Source: Cladobotryum mycophilum
Taxonomy: Eukaryota; Ascomycota; Sordariomycetes; Hypocreales; Hypocreaceae
NCBI GenBank assembly: GCA_036429605.1
Contig: CM071589.1
Coordinates: 3,410,001-3,474,000 of the forward strand
DNA: 64,000 bases
Direction of reading: 5' to 3'
Shown here: positions 9,532-22,904 of the stretch, in pieces
Layout of the letters: every line of letters starts with the position of its first letter
How positions within the stretch are numbered: the first letter of the stretch is position 1
The notes under the pieces: generated by a model
Database searches by the model: none
Told to the model about the DNA's origin: nothing
Seen by the model: the letters and a program-made list of their open reading frames with translations, nothing else
Made by a program: the position numbers and the translations under genes

Positions 9532-12500
9532 ATGGCATCATCACACAAAACAGGTCATATGGGGGGCAGCAGTAAGAATGCAGGCAATGAGCAGCATTTT
9601 GCGACGACAACTATCCGCGTGGGCGGCATGACGTGAGTGCTTCCTGTTCCGGGTATCCCGCCAACCCCCCTGGGACATTTCATTGCTAACATGGTCCTTC
9701 TCTGAAGATGCGGAGCATGCACTGCTGCTGTCGAAGGAGGGTTTAAGAATGTCGATGGCATTGGGAACGTTTCGGTTAGTCTTGTCATGGAGCGCGCAGT
9801 CGTTATGCATGACCCCCGAAAGATTGGCACCGACAAAGTCCAAGAAATCATTGAAGATTGCGGTTTCGATGCAGAGGTTATTTCGTCCGATCTTCCCGAC
9901 GAGGGCGACGACAGTGAAGAGGAGGATAGCGGCATTTTGACGACAACAATCGCAGTTGAGGGAATGACATGCGGCGCATGCACATCGGCTGTTGAAGGTG
10001 GTTTCAAGGACATCCCTGGCGTCAAGAGCTTTAGTATCTCCTTGCTTTCCGAACGAGCTGTTATCGAGCACGATCCGGATCTGCTTACCGCCGAGCAGAT
10101 TGCCGAAATTATAGAGGATAGAGGGTTTGGCGCTGAGATTGTTGACTCTGCCAAGTCGCAATCAACAGATGGCAAGGCGGCAGGCGAGTCAACCAACATC
10201 GCTACCACTACCGTGGCTATCGAAGGAATGACATGCGGCGCCTGCACATCTGCTGTAGAGGGAGGCTTTAATGGTGTTGATGGAGTCCTCAAGTTCAATA
10301 TTAGTCTTTTGGCTGAACGTGCTGTCATTACCCACGACATCACGAAGCTGTCCCCCGATAAAATCGCCGAAATCATCGACGACAGAGGCTTTGACGCAAC
10401 GGTTCTTTCAACGCAATATGATACTGCCTCGTTTGGTGCTGCTGCTACCACGGCTCAGTTCAAAATCTACGGAAGCCCAACTGCTTCAATGGCAAAGGCG
10501 CTTGAAGACAAGCTCAAGTCTCTGCCTGGTGTTAAATCGGCGTCCCTCAGTCTATCTACAGACCGACTCTCCGTCACACACCTCCCAGCCGCCATTGGTC
10601 TTCGAGGGATTGTCGAGGCAGTAGAAGCCGAAGGACTCAATGCCCTTGTTGCTGACAGTCAAGATAACAATGCCCAGCTCGAGTCACTAGCCAAGACCCG
10701 AGAAATCACTGAATGGCGAACAGCCTTTAGGACCTCTTTGGCCTTTGCGATCCCCGTCTTTTTCATTAGTATGATTATGCCAATGGTCTTCCCAAGCTAC
10801 GATTTTGGCACTTATATACTATTTACCGGCGTCTGGCTTGGAGATGTCATCTGTTTGGTTCTTACGATACCCGTCCAATTTGGCATTGGAAAGCGCTTCT
10901 ACGTCTCCGCATACAAGTCTGTCAAGCATGGTTCGCCTACAATGGATGTTCTCGTTATTCTCGGCACATCATGTGCCTTTTTCTTCAGCGTCTTTTCTAT
11001 GGTTGTATCCATCTTGCTGCCACCGCATACAAGACCCAGCACTATTTTCGATACGAGTACAATGCTCATCACCTTTATCACATTTGGACGCTACCTGGAA
11101 AACCGAGCCAAGGGTCAAACATCGGCAGCACTATCTCGTCTCATGTCTCTCGCGCCATCAATGGCGACCATCTACGCAGACCCCATTGCTGTGGAGAAGG
11201 CCTCGGAAGCCTGGGCAAAGTCAAGCAATGACACACAAAAGCCTTCGCAGCAAGCCGAGCCTAGTGCATCCGCATACGAGGAAAAGATTATTCCAACTGA
11301 GTTGCTCCAAGTTGGCGACATTGTCGTTCTCAGACCAGGAGACAAGATCCCAGCAGATGGCACGGTGGTTCGTGGAGAAACCTACGCTGACGAGAGTATG
11401 GTTACTGGAGAAGCTATGCCTGTGCAGAAACGCCTTGGAGACAGTATGATTGCAGGTACAGTCAATGGCAACGGTCGGGTTGATTTCCGAGTCACTCGTG
11501 CCGGCAGGGACACTCAGCTCAGTCAGATTGTGAAACTGGTCCAGGATGCGCAAACCACCAGGGCGCCAATCCAGCAAGTGGCTGATACTCTTGCTGGCTA
11601 CTTCGTGCCTACAATCCTCATCTTGGGACTCCTGACCTTCCTCTCGTGGATGGTTCTCAGTCATGTGCTGCCGAACCCACCCATGATCTTCCTGCAAGAT
11701 AACAGCGGCGGTAAGATCATGGTGTGTGTGAAACTTTGCATCTCAGTCATTGTCTTTGCTTGCCCCTGTGCGCTCGGTTTGGCTACACCAACTGCAGTCA
11801 TGGTCGGAACTGGTGTCGGCGCCGAGAACGGTATCCTCATCAAGGGTGGTGCTGCTCTGGAGAGAACAACCAAGGTCACTCAGGTTGTCCTTGACAAAAC
11901 GGGTACCATCACACACGGCAAGATGAGCGTGGCAAACATGTCATTGGTTACTCTGTGGGATGATAATGGATGGCGCAAGCGTCTCTGGTGGACCATCATT
12001 GGACTCGCAGAGATGGGCAGTGAGCACCCTATCGGCCGAGCTATTCTGGGAGCTGCTAAAGAGGAACTTGGCATCTATGGCGCCGAGAGTGCGATTCCAG
12101 GCAGCGTTGGCGAATTCAAGATTACCGTTGGAAAGGGTGTCAATGCTCTCGTTGAGCCACAGTCTTCCGCCGAGCGTGTGCGTTATAGGGTCCTGATCGG
12201 AAACACTCGCTTCCTCGAGGAAAATGGCATTGAAGTGCCTGCGGACGCTATTGAAGCCTCGGAGCAGATCAACTCGGCCGCTAAAAGGGTAAAGTCCAAG
12301 TCATCGACCGCCGGTACCACAAATATCTTCATTGCTGTTGACGGCAAGTACACTGGCCACCTCTGCCTGTCTGACACTATCAAGGATGGTGCTGCGGCAG
12401 CAATCGCCGTGTTGCACAAGATGGGCATCAAGACAGCTATGGTTACAGGTGATCAGCGACCAACGGCTCTGGCTGTAGCCGCTGCTGTAGGCATCTCCCC

Positions 12501-13086
12501 CGATGCTGTGTTCGCTGGAGTTAGCCCCGACCAGAAGCAGGCCATTATCAAGAAAGTTCAGTCACAGGGTGAAGTCGTTGCCATGGTGGGAGACGGTATC
12601 AATGACTCGCCTGCGTTGGCCACAGCAGATGTCGGCATCGCCATGTCTAGCGGAACAGACGTTGCCATGGAGGCTGCGGACGTGGTGCTCATGCGACCAA
12701 CAGACTTGATGAGCATCCCAGCGGCAATTCACTTGACGCGACACATCTTTAGGAGAATCAAGCTTAACCTTGCATGGGCTTGCATCTACAATCTAGTCGG
12801 TTTGCCCATCGCCATGGGCTTCTTCTTGCCCTTTGGCCTGCACATGCACCCTATGATGGCTGGTCTTGCCATGGCATGCAGTAGTGTCAGCGTCGTGATG
12901 AGCAGCTTGCTACTCAAGATGTGGAAGCGACCTCAGTGGATGGAGGACGAGGCCGCTCAACGAACCGGAGGCCTGCGATGGATGAACGGCAGCGGCATTG
13001 TGGGATGGATGAAGGAGATGTTGGGTAGAGCTAGAATAAACAAGGGCGATGAAGGATACGTGCCCTTGCAAAACGTTGAGGCGTAA
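9532..13086 (+). CDS. CCC2: Copper-transporting P1B-type ATPase (Ccc2/ATP7 type)
   Basis: It pumps Cu(I) into the Golgi lumen to load secreted cuproenzymes such as multicopper oxidases and ferroxidases. Exons 9532-9632 and 9708-13086 encode 1159 aa. Three N-terminal HMA domains carry GMTCGAC, the first spliced across the 75-bp intron, the others near residues 120 and 206. A fourth HMA-like segment (about residues 278-350) lacks the CxxC pair. The membrane core has the copper-specific CPC motif (FACPCALGLATP, about 718), TGE, DKTGT phosphorylation site (about 762), SEHPIG (P1B signature) and GDGINDSPAL (about 993). All catalytic residues are present, so it should be active. HMA2 and HMA3 are nearly identical around the metal site, suggesting internal duplication. 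A DNA-level G6 run near 9561 is intact. Confidence 0.96.
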
Positions 13087-14489
13087 TTTTTGTCTTGTTT
13101 GGGATAGACTTGGGGTGTTGTTGATGGGTGGGGGTGGGGAGCATGACGAAGCAGAGCTTTGTCGCTGAGAGTAGATAGCATGGCGTAGGACGATTCTGTG
13201 GATATTCCCTGGCGTTTTAGGACCGAAATCGCTTCATTTTTATTATACAATATGTTTTACCTGACAAGGTCTCTTGGAAGTTTCGGTGATTTATTTGTGG
13301 AATAGTCAGTGAATCGTTTGTCGATCTAGTAATTCATGGATGTTTACTCGCTAATAAACCAGACCAATGCTACTAAGCATCTAGTCCCCCTGTTAAGATG
13401 CCATGTTTTACCATCGGACGAACTGCCTCCTTCTGCAGGTCAATCTTTGATACTACGTGATCGACAACGCTTGGGCGGCATTTCCACGAATAACTCACGT
13501 CAAAAACCAAACAACCCTATTATGTAGATAGTATAAGCCCTTGGGGGGGGGAACGCACGGAGTACTCCGAGAACAGGCGCAGACCAAAACATCTTTGAAA
13601 CGCGAATATTATTATCATTTTTTTACGTCCGAAAACAAACCTTGAACGAATGTAACAGTAGATCTCTCTTTTCTTAATAATGCGCCCCCCCCCCCCCGGG
13701 TCTTTATTGTGACACAGTATATAGGTAAGGGTATGGGATACGGTGTGGATAAGGGGAAGAGGGGGAGGCCGATGTGTTGACAGAAAGATCGACAGTGACG
13801 TCTACAGTAGTGGACGATCATGAGCAAAATTTACGGCGGTATTATTTATTCATCCTTGTTAGTGGGACTTGATGGGTTGGTGCTGATCTGGAACAAAAGA
13901 AGAAGTTCAGATCGAAAGAAAAAACAGGGTGTCAGACATTGTATGTCGTGTTTTTGGGGGGTTGATCTTTGATGGTGGAGTATGTCTGAAGATGTGATAC
14001 GAAACGGATCATTAGTAAGAAGCTAGTATCATTTCGACTCATAAGGGTTGTTTGTTCTGATAGGCATCTTCTCGTAGCCATGTTGCGAACCTGGCAAAGC
14101 TCTGTGTCTTTGTGTGCACTATGTAGCTCACTATGTTGAACATGATATTGGAATGTTAAAAGTGCTATCAAAAAAAACAGTATACACATGACACTAATGA
14201 TGATGAGTGTATTCAAACCAAAACTATTCTCCAACCACCGGATGCTTAGAGCAATATGGGTATCGCCCGGTGGTTCATCTATCTCTCGCCCCCCTTCTTC
14301 CTTTGAAGGGCAAAAAACACCAAACTTTATACAAACACAACCCACTTAACTCCAACTCGTCATAAACCATATCTACTGTTTCCCAAAAAGACAAATAAAC
14401 CGAATATATACTCCAAATAGACGCCGACGTATGCGTTGCCATACGAATTTCTTGACCGCCAAGTAGACGAGAAATTCGTCACCTGCTTC
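13087..14489. other. 1.4-kb convergent intergenic region
   Basis: Lies between the 3' ends of CCC2 and the ESAG3-like gene. It contains a poly-G run near 13543-13551, the poly-C run at about 13685-13697 and AT-rich sequence. No conserved ORF or RNA gene was recognised. Confidence 0.4.
13685..13697. repeat. Poly-C homopolymer
   Basis: An uninterrupted run of about 13 C in non-coding sequence. It is useful as a contrast to the shortened C/G runs inside genes and is likely length-unreliable in any sequencing technology. Confidence 0.85.
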
Positions 14490-16237
14490 TTACAATGGCT
14501 CCGCGGCAGGTTTATGCTCGCCCTTGAAGAGGAGCTCCTCGTGCGCACCGCATAGGACCTTCCAGGGAACGAACCGCTCCTCGTCAAAGTCCGTCCAAGC
14601 CCCGCCATACTCGTCATCAAGGCTTCCGCGGCCGGGGAATACCGTTTTGGGAGCCCACTGTCGGCCGTCGATGAGCTTGGATGAAATGGGCTCTCCCGAC
14701 TGGGATGCCTTGACGTTGGCCCTGAGTAGAGATTTGACAAAGGGGTAGAACCACAGGGTGGGATACTCTAGGCCAACGAATTCCTTTGGGCCTGTGCAGT
14801 GCCACAGAGCGTATATGTGGTGCGTGATAAAGTTGACGCCTAATTCGGCAACGCGGATCCAGTCGCTGGCTACCGAGCCGGGGTGAGCTTCGGGGATATC
14901 ATCGTACAACTTGCTCAGGGCTGTCTCGACATTGGTCGGCATCTTGATCTTGGTGGGTTGAAATTCAGGGCCTTCATCATGTACATCCTTGGTTTGTGTG
15001 GCGGATAGATCGGAGTTGTTGAACTGCATGTATCCAAAGTAGGGCTGGTAGCCAGCCCGTGTCTGGAAGAGGGCAGACTCGTACTCAATGGCAATATGGT
15101 ACTCTGTCTCTTGATCCTCAGTGCGCTTGTCGGGAATAATTCGATCTGGAGGACCTCCAAGGACGTCGCCTCCATTGCTGGCGATTCGGGAGCGCCAGTA
15201 TTCTTGTCTACCCCATACATTCGACAGGTAGTACTGATCGGATTCCTTAAACTCATACTCCGGATCATGGGTTGCCCTGATTTCGTCCATGGTAGCGGCA
15301 AGGTACCTCTTCATATCACCAATCGGAGCCATGACCGTCCCCGAGTTGAGCCATCGAGGGTCGGCATAGAACATGGGGTCGTCCTGCTTGTCCAGTCCGA
15401 AAGCCTCGCGAGGAATGGGAGATGCGGGGGCAGCCCAGCATCGCGACGCACGAGGATCGATGGGCCAGCAGATTTTGTCGGGTCCCCAGAAGATGGTCTG
15501 GCGAAGACCACGGTCATGAAGCTGCTCAACAGTGAGGCCGAAGCGCTCGGCGAGACGGGCATCCGCGCGCGCGGCAAGTTCAAAGTAGCGCTCGACCATG
15601 ATCTCTGCGGGCAGCTGCATGAGGATATCATAACCATCAACGATAATGACCAAGTCGTCGTCCTCCTCGGGCGGGAGTGTGTTGAAGTAGCGCTCCACAG
15701 CTCGCAGCTTGGCAAGGTGCGTCTTTGCCGCGTCGAATTCGTCTACTCCATGCCAGCCGAGAAGAATGGGGACCGGGAAGCGGTTGACCAGAGAGGAGGC
15801 CAGGTTGTAGCAGAAATGGAGATTTGGCTGGCTGGCGGGGATGAGATAGTGTAGACGAGAAGTCTTTACTACCGGTTTGGTGTCGATGGGTTCCTGTGCT
15901 GGTGGTGGCGGTGGGGATAGAGGCAAAGACTCGACATCATCAGACGATGGTACAGGCGTAAGCGATGGCTCTGGTAAAGGTTCTGGTGGTGGTGAAGGTG
16001 CATGTGCATGTGAAGACGATGCTTTCAAATTCTTTGATGTATAAGGAATACTGTTGATGAATCTCTCCTGGGCCAAACCGTGTTAGTGAGGTGCGAGACA
16101 ATAGCTCAGTCAAATATCGGTTGTTGGATGTAACGTACTGTATCAACGTAGGGCTGAGAGTAGAATCCTATCACCAAAAGCGAAACAAACAAGATGGCAA
16201 CGGCAAGATTGCGCCGCATCAAGGATGCAGTCAACAT
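14490..16237 (-). CDS. ESAG3-like / PLOD-type glycosyltransferase, type II membrane protein
   Basis: Exons 16237-16139 and 16067-14490 encode 558 aa. The first exon gives MLTASLMRRNLAVAILFVS, a short cytosolic basic tail followed by a signal anchor (about residues 9-27). A Pro/Ser-rich stem (about 55-95) precedes a lumenal catalytic domain. The latter shows the pattern of PLOD-type GT folds and fungal ESAG3-like proteins: LHFCYNLASSLVNRFPVPI, FNTLPPEEDDDLVIIVDGYD (DxD-like VDGYD), KICWPIDP, WLNSGTVMAPIGDM and ESDQYYLSNVW. Family knowledge suggests Golgi protein glycosylation, but the donor and acceptor are unknown. The single 71-bp intron (GTACGT...CCCAG) sits between the anchor and the stem. 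No anomaly is seen in the reading frame. Confidence 0.8.
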
Positions 16238-19200
16238 CTTTTCCCCCCGGTGTCAATAGTCTAAGTATTATATTGATGAATCATAAAGTCAATGAGTGAT
16301 ACACCAAAGGGAAAAAAATAAACAGGAAGTACAGGTTTATAAAAAGCGGTTCAGATTTTCGATCATACAAAGGGCGCGAGAGCCGGCCATAGGTGGTTAG
16401 GAAAAAGAAACGACTTTGACGATGAATGCCGAGAGACACCCAGGCGGAGTATTTCGACGACAGTCAGAAAGAAGGAATGACGGCCCAACAGGAAATGGGA
16501 ATGGAACATGGAGAATTGCCAAGGAAGGGCCCACGATGATAAGGTAGAGAGCAGAGTAGATACAAGTAAGACACATAACAAGCCCCGCGACATTTGGTCC
16601 CCCAAACCCATGGAATCTTCTCTTTGGGGCAAAAGCAAAGTAAGGGGATCTACAGAGTACAATTTTTGGGGAAGAAGATTGACAATGACCACCCACTACG
16701 GCAGCGCCGCCCGTTGTGGACGCTTCTGAATGGAGGCTATCAGGGGTGATGATGACTGGTGATCTCTTGGGCGATCACCCTGCTTGTCTGCCACACACAC
16801 ACACACACACAATACACGTATTATAAGAAAAGGATATGGTCAGTTATTTTTTTGCACTTGTACTCTATGGGGAAGTTGCCAATGCTCAATGTGATGAGAA
16901 CAGACGCAGGTCCAGCAGATCCGCTAAGTTGGTTGGGTTGGGACTGGGACTGGAAGTCGTCTTCCTACTATTATTACTAGGGACGCTGACCTGACCGAGA
17001 TCTTCACGCAATTTTACCACATCTAACCTTACCGTCCCTGACATGCCAACCATGCCCTAAGCTACCTTGGTTGGACATACCCGAGTAATGCTGCCCCCCT
17101 GGACGATCATGGTTATTGTGAAACGGCCAAGATGCACACACGGAATTGGAGGTGATGTGAGGTGAGGTGAGAGAGAGAGAGAGATGCCTACGTAATACAG
17201 TGTGCCTAGGACAGTGTGTCGGGTTTTGCCTACTGCCTAGTACTACTTGTACAAGGAGGTAATATTTTATCACAATCATCATTCAAGGAACAAGGTTCAT
17301 GATGATTCATTGCAGGAAAAAGAAGAGAGCTGACCAGGGGGGTGAGTGCCTGGGTGCAAAAGCTCGGGGCAAAGGGAGAGAGAGAGAGAGAGAGAAGCCA
17401 CAAAGCGGGAGAAGAAGTTGGGCTCATGACTACGTGCGTTGTAGGGTGAGCGCATACGCATATGAGTGGCTGCTCAAGCATTTTGGCTGCATATTGCCAA
17501 TGTTCTGCCAAGCAATAGAAGAAGGAATCAACAGGCTCAACAGGGCCCTCTCTCTCCCTGGGCCAAGAGCTGGCATGGCGCCATCCATTCATCATGTGTA
17601 AAAATTTCAATGGATGTCTTGTATCTGGGCAAACCCGAGAGAAAAAAAGGAGCATTCTGATGGGGGAACAAAAAGGGCATGCATGGGTCACGGAAGAATA
17701 AAAGGAAAACACTCAGTTTTCAGTTTTGCGCATGACATTAGTAATAAGAGATAAGATGAGGCTTGCCTTGGGGGGAGACAAGAATCCTACTTGTGATTCC
17801 ATGGCACGAAAGGGAAAAAAGCCTTGTTTGAGGACGAGGGATTCAAGCCCTCTCGATTCCTCAGCTTGGCAAGCCAAACCAATGACAATGAAGGATCGGT
17901 AACGGTTCCCCAATCTCGCGAGGCGGCGTCGTTGTCTAAATGCAATGATTCGGGGGGAGGGATATGGAGTTTTCCACTGATTTTCGTTTTTGTTTCGAAC
18001 CCCCCCCAACAAGCCACTAGGTAATGAGGTACGTGATGAGGCTCCAGTTTAAATGGAGTGCTAATATCGAGATGAAGAGATTGAGGTTTTGGAGCACGAG
18101 CAGCAACAGCAGCAGGTGTATCTTGCCGTTTTAGACAAGGTCAATCGTTTGGACAAGTACTTCGTAAGTGCTTGTAACAATGCCTCGGTAATATGTGGAT
18201 GTTTTCCCATACCGATTTTTATCATTGCCCCGTTATCTACAGGTTAAGTTAAGCACAACAGTCTGGCTTGATATTATGCCATCATCTTTTTTCTTTCCCC
18301 AACGGTACGATCAATCAACGCAAAAGCAAACAGGCAAATCAACTCGGCTAAGTCGGAACACCACATACGTATGCCCAGCAACACTATAAGAACCGCATCC
18401 ACATCAGAAACAGCCGCAACCTGGAAAGAAAAGTGATTGTCGTGTGAGGGTGTGAGGGATGTTGGAATTGCAACTTGGCCTTGGCCGCCTCTTAGTTCGT
18501 TCTTGGCAGACCCGCCTCTCCAACCACAGGTGTGGCTAGTGCCATATGTCCCAGACAAGCCTCGCTATTCGCAGGAGGGGGCTTTTGGTTTAATTCATCC
18601 TCATGGATCCAATTGATATTGTTTGTCTATGAATTCCATGCAGCCCTTGATGAAAAGAAAATGCCTATCAGTACATACTTTACCTACAAGTCCGTATTCT
18701 CCGTTGTTTGAAAGAAGATAGGGAGATGGGGTAGATATGCCTTCTTCACATGAAGTTGTTGCTCTCGTGTCTTTTTTGTTGGCCTGAAACATAAACTTTA
18801 TACTGTCTGTCCTCTTGCATTTGTTCCCCCCTTGACGTTTTGTGTGCCCATAAGATTCCATCCCATCTCCCTCCCTCCCTTCCTCCTCCCCCTCTTACGT
18901 ACCTCTACGCACATAAAACTCAAGGGTCCAAGGGTATGGGCTTGGCGATTTCCATGCGCCGAAGAAGTGAAGAGAAACGGCATCGTATACCTGAGGCGAC
19001 AATTTACACTTGGGTTTATAAATAAAACAGGCGTATATTTACTTGTACATATTTTCGGCAGTCGTACCAACACCGTCACACCGTTCCTACATCTATCTAT
19101 TGATGGTGATGATGATGCTACTTTTTTCAGGTTCCTCAACATTCAATCGCTAGCTTTACTCACTGCTTCCTTAGTTTGCATCCTCTGCAGCTCTGCCAAG

Positions 19201-20256
19201 ACCCCGGATCCAGCGCCATAGCTGACTCTGGAAAAGCCCTCCCCCCTACCTTCTCAGCTCACGCCCCCCAAAAACCTCCGCCAACACCCACTGCGTCCAC
19301 TACGTCCACTATATCCACTACATCTTCCCTCCTCCCCCTGGAATCCGAGTCTCCCACAGTGATTGGCTCCCCTGCTCCCTCCCTGCCAATCACTACTCAT
19401 TGCTGCCCCCTAAATTGAACTTGCGAGCAGACGATTGCGTACACACCCCCACTTTCAGACATTGAAACCCGGGATACCCACTGCGGGTTACCCCCCAGCT
19501 TGCATCCTCACTGTAATTTTACAAGTACCACTGGCTCACTGGCTCACTGGCACTGGCCGCGCTCCCTCAGCACGGTTTGAACTGCACTGGCAACTTCAGC
19601 CTTCAGCCCAGTCTGCCTCAGCCAGCTGCACTGCACTGCACACACACACAGTACTTGTACTCGATCGCAGCCACACTCCTCCCCTTTGACTTTGTTGCAC
19701 TATTCCTGAGGTACCTCTTCAAACGCTACCATACTACTACCTCATCATTCATTCATTCCTTCTTCTCCTACTTACGACGCCGCCGCTTTTTTCCCTTTCA
19801 TTCCCCCTCCTCCTCTTTTGCAAGATAAAACAACGCTTTGGGAGAAGATCTTTGTCCATCGATCATTTTTTGGATCCCCGTTTATTGCCATTTTGCCCTT
19901 TCTCGTCTCCGGGTCGATTGTTGTTGTCGGCTTTGTCTAATCCGGTTGGCTGGCTAATCCGAGTCTGCTTTCCATTTTCTTCCTACGACCAGGAACGGTT
20001 TTCTGTACGACGACCTCTTTTTTTTTTTTTTTTTTAACCCGCACGCGACACCTGTTTGCTCTTAGACCACCTGCGCGAGCGTCCAAACCACTCTAGGGGA
20101 AGAAGAAAAACAACAATAACCTCTGATTGTCTTGTTTCTTTTTTCTTGCTCTTTATTTTGCTTGAAATATGCTGGCAGGTCTATATTCAACTCTTTGAAT
20201 CTCGCTATTGAAATCACTTTCCGCATCATCACGGATATAGCATTTCGCCAATCATC
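16238..20256. other. 4-kb gene-poor region
   Basis: No ORF here resembles a known family. It holds simple repeats: CA at about 16793-16810, and GA tracts at about 17167-17182 and 17377-17394. A repeated GGCTCACT block lies near 19528-19555, and the last 600 bp before the transporter start is strongly pyrimidine-rich with a T run near 20018-20034. Much of it may be the promoter and 5' leader of the downstream transporter or an unannotated non-coding transcript; sequence alone cannot decide. Confidence 0.4.
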
Positions 20257-21535
20257 ATGAATCGACGCAATTCTCAAGACGCAGTCACCCTGCTGTCTGC
20301 CCAGGAGGAGAACAGGGACTATGAAGCAAAGCCAGAGGGTTTCGATGTCGAAGCTGGCGCCAGCCAAGCCGAGCCCTCCAAAGACCAGAACCTCGACCAC
20401 GAATACTCAATACCCAGCGCCGTCAAGTTCACGTGGTTGGGCACATACTTCTTCTTTTCCCTGATACTAACTCTGTACAACAAGTTGGTCCTTGGCATGG
20501 TAGGTCACTGTCCTCTTTCGAGTCCAATTCACGATGGCGTCGCATCTTCTTGGCGCCGGCACATTCTCAATGGCATCAATGGCTAATCTGTTTGCGCGAC
20601 ACAGTTCCATTTCCCATGGCTGCTCACCTTCCTCCACACCTCGTTCGCCAGCATAGGCACCTACGCTCTCCTACAATTCGGTTATTTCAAGTTATCACGT
20701 CTGGGTCGTAGGGAACACCTGGCTCTTGTCGCCTTCAGCGCCTTGTTTACCGCCAACATCGCCGTCTCGAACCTGTCTCTCGCCATGGTTTCGGTACCAT
20801 TCTATCAGACTATGCGCATGCTCTGCCCGATCTTCACCATTCTCATCTACCGCGTCTGGTACGGCCGAACATATAGCACAACCACCTACATGTCCCTTTT
20901 GCCTCTCATCATCGGTGCCGCCATGACAACTGCCGGCGAGATGAGCTTCTCGGACGCTGGGTTCCTGTTGACCGTTCTCGGTGTTATTCTTGCCGCCACC
21001 AAGGTATGTTGTTTATTGTGTGCGTAAGCGCAAAAAGTAGAATACCAAACTGACGTCTTCACAGACTGTTGTCACCAACCGATTCATGACCGGATCTTTG
21101 GCTCTCCCACCCGTCGAATTCCTGATGCGCATGTCACCCCTTGCCGCACTTCAAGCTTTGGCGTGCGCCACCGCCACGGGCGAAGTGGCTGGATTCCGCG
21201 ACCTCCTCAAGACCGGCGACATTGCTATTGCTCCAGCCTCGGCCTCCCTCTTTGGCAATGGTTTCCTGGCATTGCTCCTCAACATCTCCTCATTCAACAC
21301 CAACAAGCTGGCGGGCGCCTTGACCATGACCGTCTGCGGCAACTTGAAGCAGTGCCTTACCGTCATGCTTGGAATCTTCCTGTTCAATGTTACAGTTGAT
21401 ATGCTCAATGGAGCCGGTATGGCTGTCACCATGTTTGGTGCCGCCATCTACAGCAAAGCTGAATTGGACAACAAGGCCCGAAAGCAGAAGGAGGCTCAAG
21501 CTCAATACAAGGCTGTTGAGCAAGGTGTTCGGTAA
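20257..21535 (+). CDS. TPT/DUF250 nucleotide-sugar or triose-phosphate-type transporter (SLC35 family)
   Basis: Exons 20257-20499, 20605-21003 and 21065-21535 give 370 aa, typical for the drug/metabolite-transporter superfamily. A roughly 65-residue hydrophilic N-terminus (MNRRNSQDAVTLLSAQEEN onward) precedes about ten membrane segments: FTWLGTYFFFSLILTLYNK, WLLTFLHTSFASIGTYALL, LVAFSALFTANIAVSNLSL, VPFYQTMRMLCPIFTILIY, MSLLPLIIGAAMTTAGEMSF and more. The TPT signatures ALFTANIAVSNLSL, VSVPFYQTMRM, FNTNKLAGALTMTVCGNLKQ and the closing AIYSKAEL are clear. It likely moves a nucleotide sugar or phosphorylated sugar across Golgi or ER membranes; the substrate cannot be read from the sequence. Introns are 20500-20604 and 21004-21064. 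The tail is basic and glutamine-rich. Confidence 0.88.
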
Positions 21536-22384
21536 ACTAATAACGTCATTGTTTTTTTTCTTATATCTCTTTTAATCAACGAGACAACTACGAAGAAGGA
21601 TACCCAAAAGGGGTTGGGGAGGATGGTGAAGTGACAAGGCAGGAGAAACTGTCATTGTCGTAATACTACAGCATTTCCGAGCCCACAAGGCTTCGTGTTT
21701 TATATACTATACAAGAGTGACCACTTTGTGGCACCAAAGGCGAGGGATGGGTTGTCATGATCATAGGGATACGGCGTTGGGAAGATGACTGAATTGGCAG
21801 CATAACGGGTAACACAAGCGATTGTTGCATCAAATAACCTCGGGGATCAACCTGGATAACCTGGAGTTTTAGAAACTATTAACCACTACTTTTTTGTTGT
21901 TGCTTTTTTCTTTTTCAACAGCCTTGTTCCACTTTTTGATGGGAGCACAAAATAGACCAAAAAAAAGAGGTTAAATTTAAGCAAAAAAAACCCCCGTTCT
22001 ATGTGAAGCTGTCGTGGATTTGGATAAGGTTAGCATGCATGATTCAGTTGAGAATTGTTCAAGTTTCCAACCTCGTTCTTTTTTTATTGGGCTTCCGCCA
22101 ACCAATGGAGCATTGGCAAAGGTGAGGTTAGTGCTGGTTCACCTTTTTTGGGTGTCTGGTGTTCTGGTATAACGCTTTTGCGGTGCATTGGGCTGGAACA
22201 AGGGGGGTGAGGGAGGCAGGGGGCCTGACTAGCGAGGATCCTGCAAGCGGATTTGTTGGTGTTGGCTCGCGTGTATGTGTGTGTGTGTTCTATTTGCGGT
22301 AAGCTGTTCGGAGAGGATGGGAGAGGGGGATAAAGGCTTGCGTAAGTCTTGGTCTATTCCGTCGGCAGGACGGAGGTTTTGCCT

Positions 22385-22429
<45 letters not shown>

Positions 22430-22904
22430 ATTGCAACCTGCATGTCAGGCTCGCATGATGAAGTTGGGTCAGACGAAGATGTGTCAAAAGGAGATAAAGT
22501 TGGTCATCATTTTTCTGGTTGCTTGATTTGGCATCTTACGGTATTCACTCTCCCTTGCTCACCTCACTCCCCCTTTCAGGTCATCATGCAGGTCAGGCAA
22601 ACAAGACAAAAGAGTAAAAAATGATGACATGGCTTGATACGAGCCTTTTTTCTTCTTTGGGTAAAATTTCATGTAAATTATGCCTATAAAGAGTATATAA
22701 ATGGAGTTGATAATTCGCTGATTGTGTTTTTTCCAAAAACGCCATGCTCTCCAGAACAAGGGCTTGAACGCCTTTGGCCAAAAAAAAAAGAAAAAGATAA
22801 TAGCTTGAGAGAAAAAGAAAGAAAAAAGTGACTGTTCCTCCCCATCTGACTCGTGTATCATAACCCGTCAACACGTATAACAAACTTGCCATCTTACCAA
22901 CCCT
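21536..22904. other. 1.4-kb convergent intergenic region
   Basis: Between the transporter and RMD1-like 3' ends. Contains the CT microsatellite at about 22386-22427 and several A/T homopolymers. Small ORFs crossing the repeat translate as alternating Ser-Leu and are artefacts. No gene is supported. Confidence 0.45.
22386..22427. repeat. (CT)n microsatellite
   Basis: About 42 bp of perfect CT dinucleotide repeat in non-coding sequence between convergent genes; a likely length-polymorphic locus. Confidence 0.9.

Noticed and set aside
9541..10451. Long antisense ORFs opposite CCC2
   Set aside because: Shadows of the repeated HMA domains; the sense frame carries all copper-ATPase motifs.
17780..17900. 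Possible tRNA from a GAGGG/CCCTC stem with a seven-base loop
   Set aside because: No matching acceptor stem, A box or T-arm on either strand.
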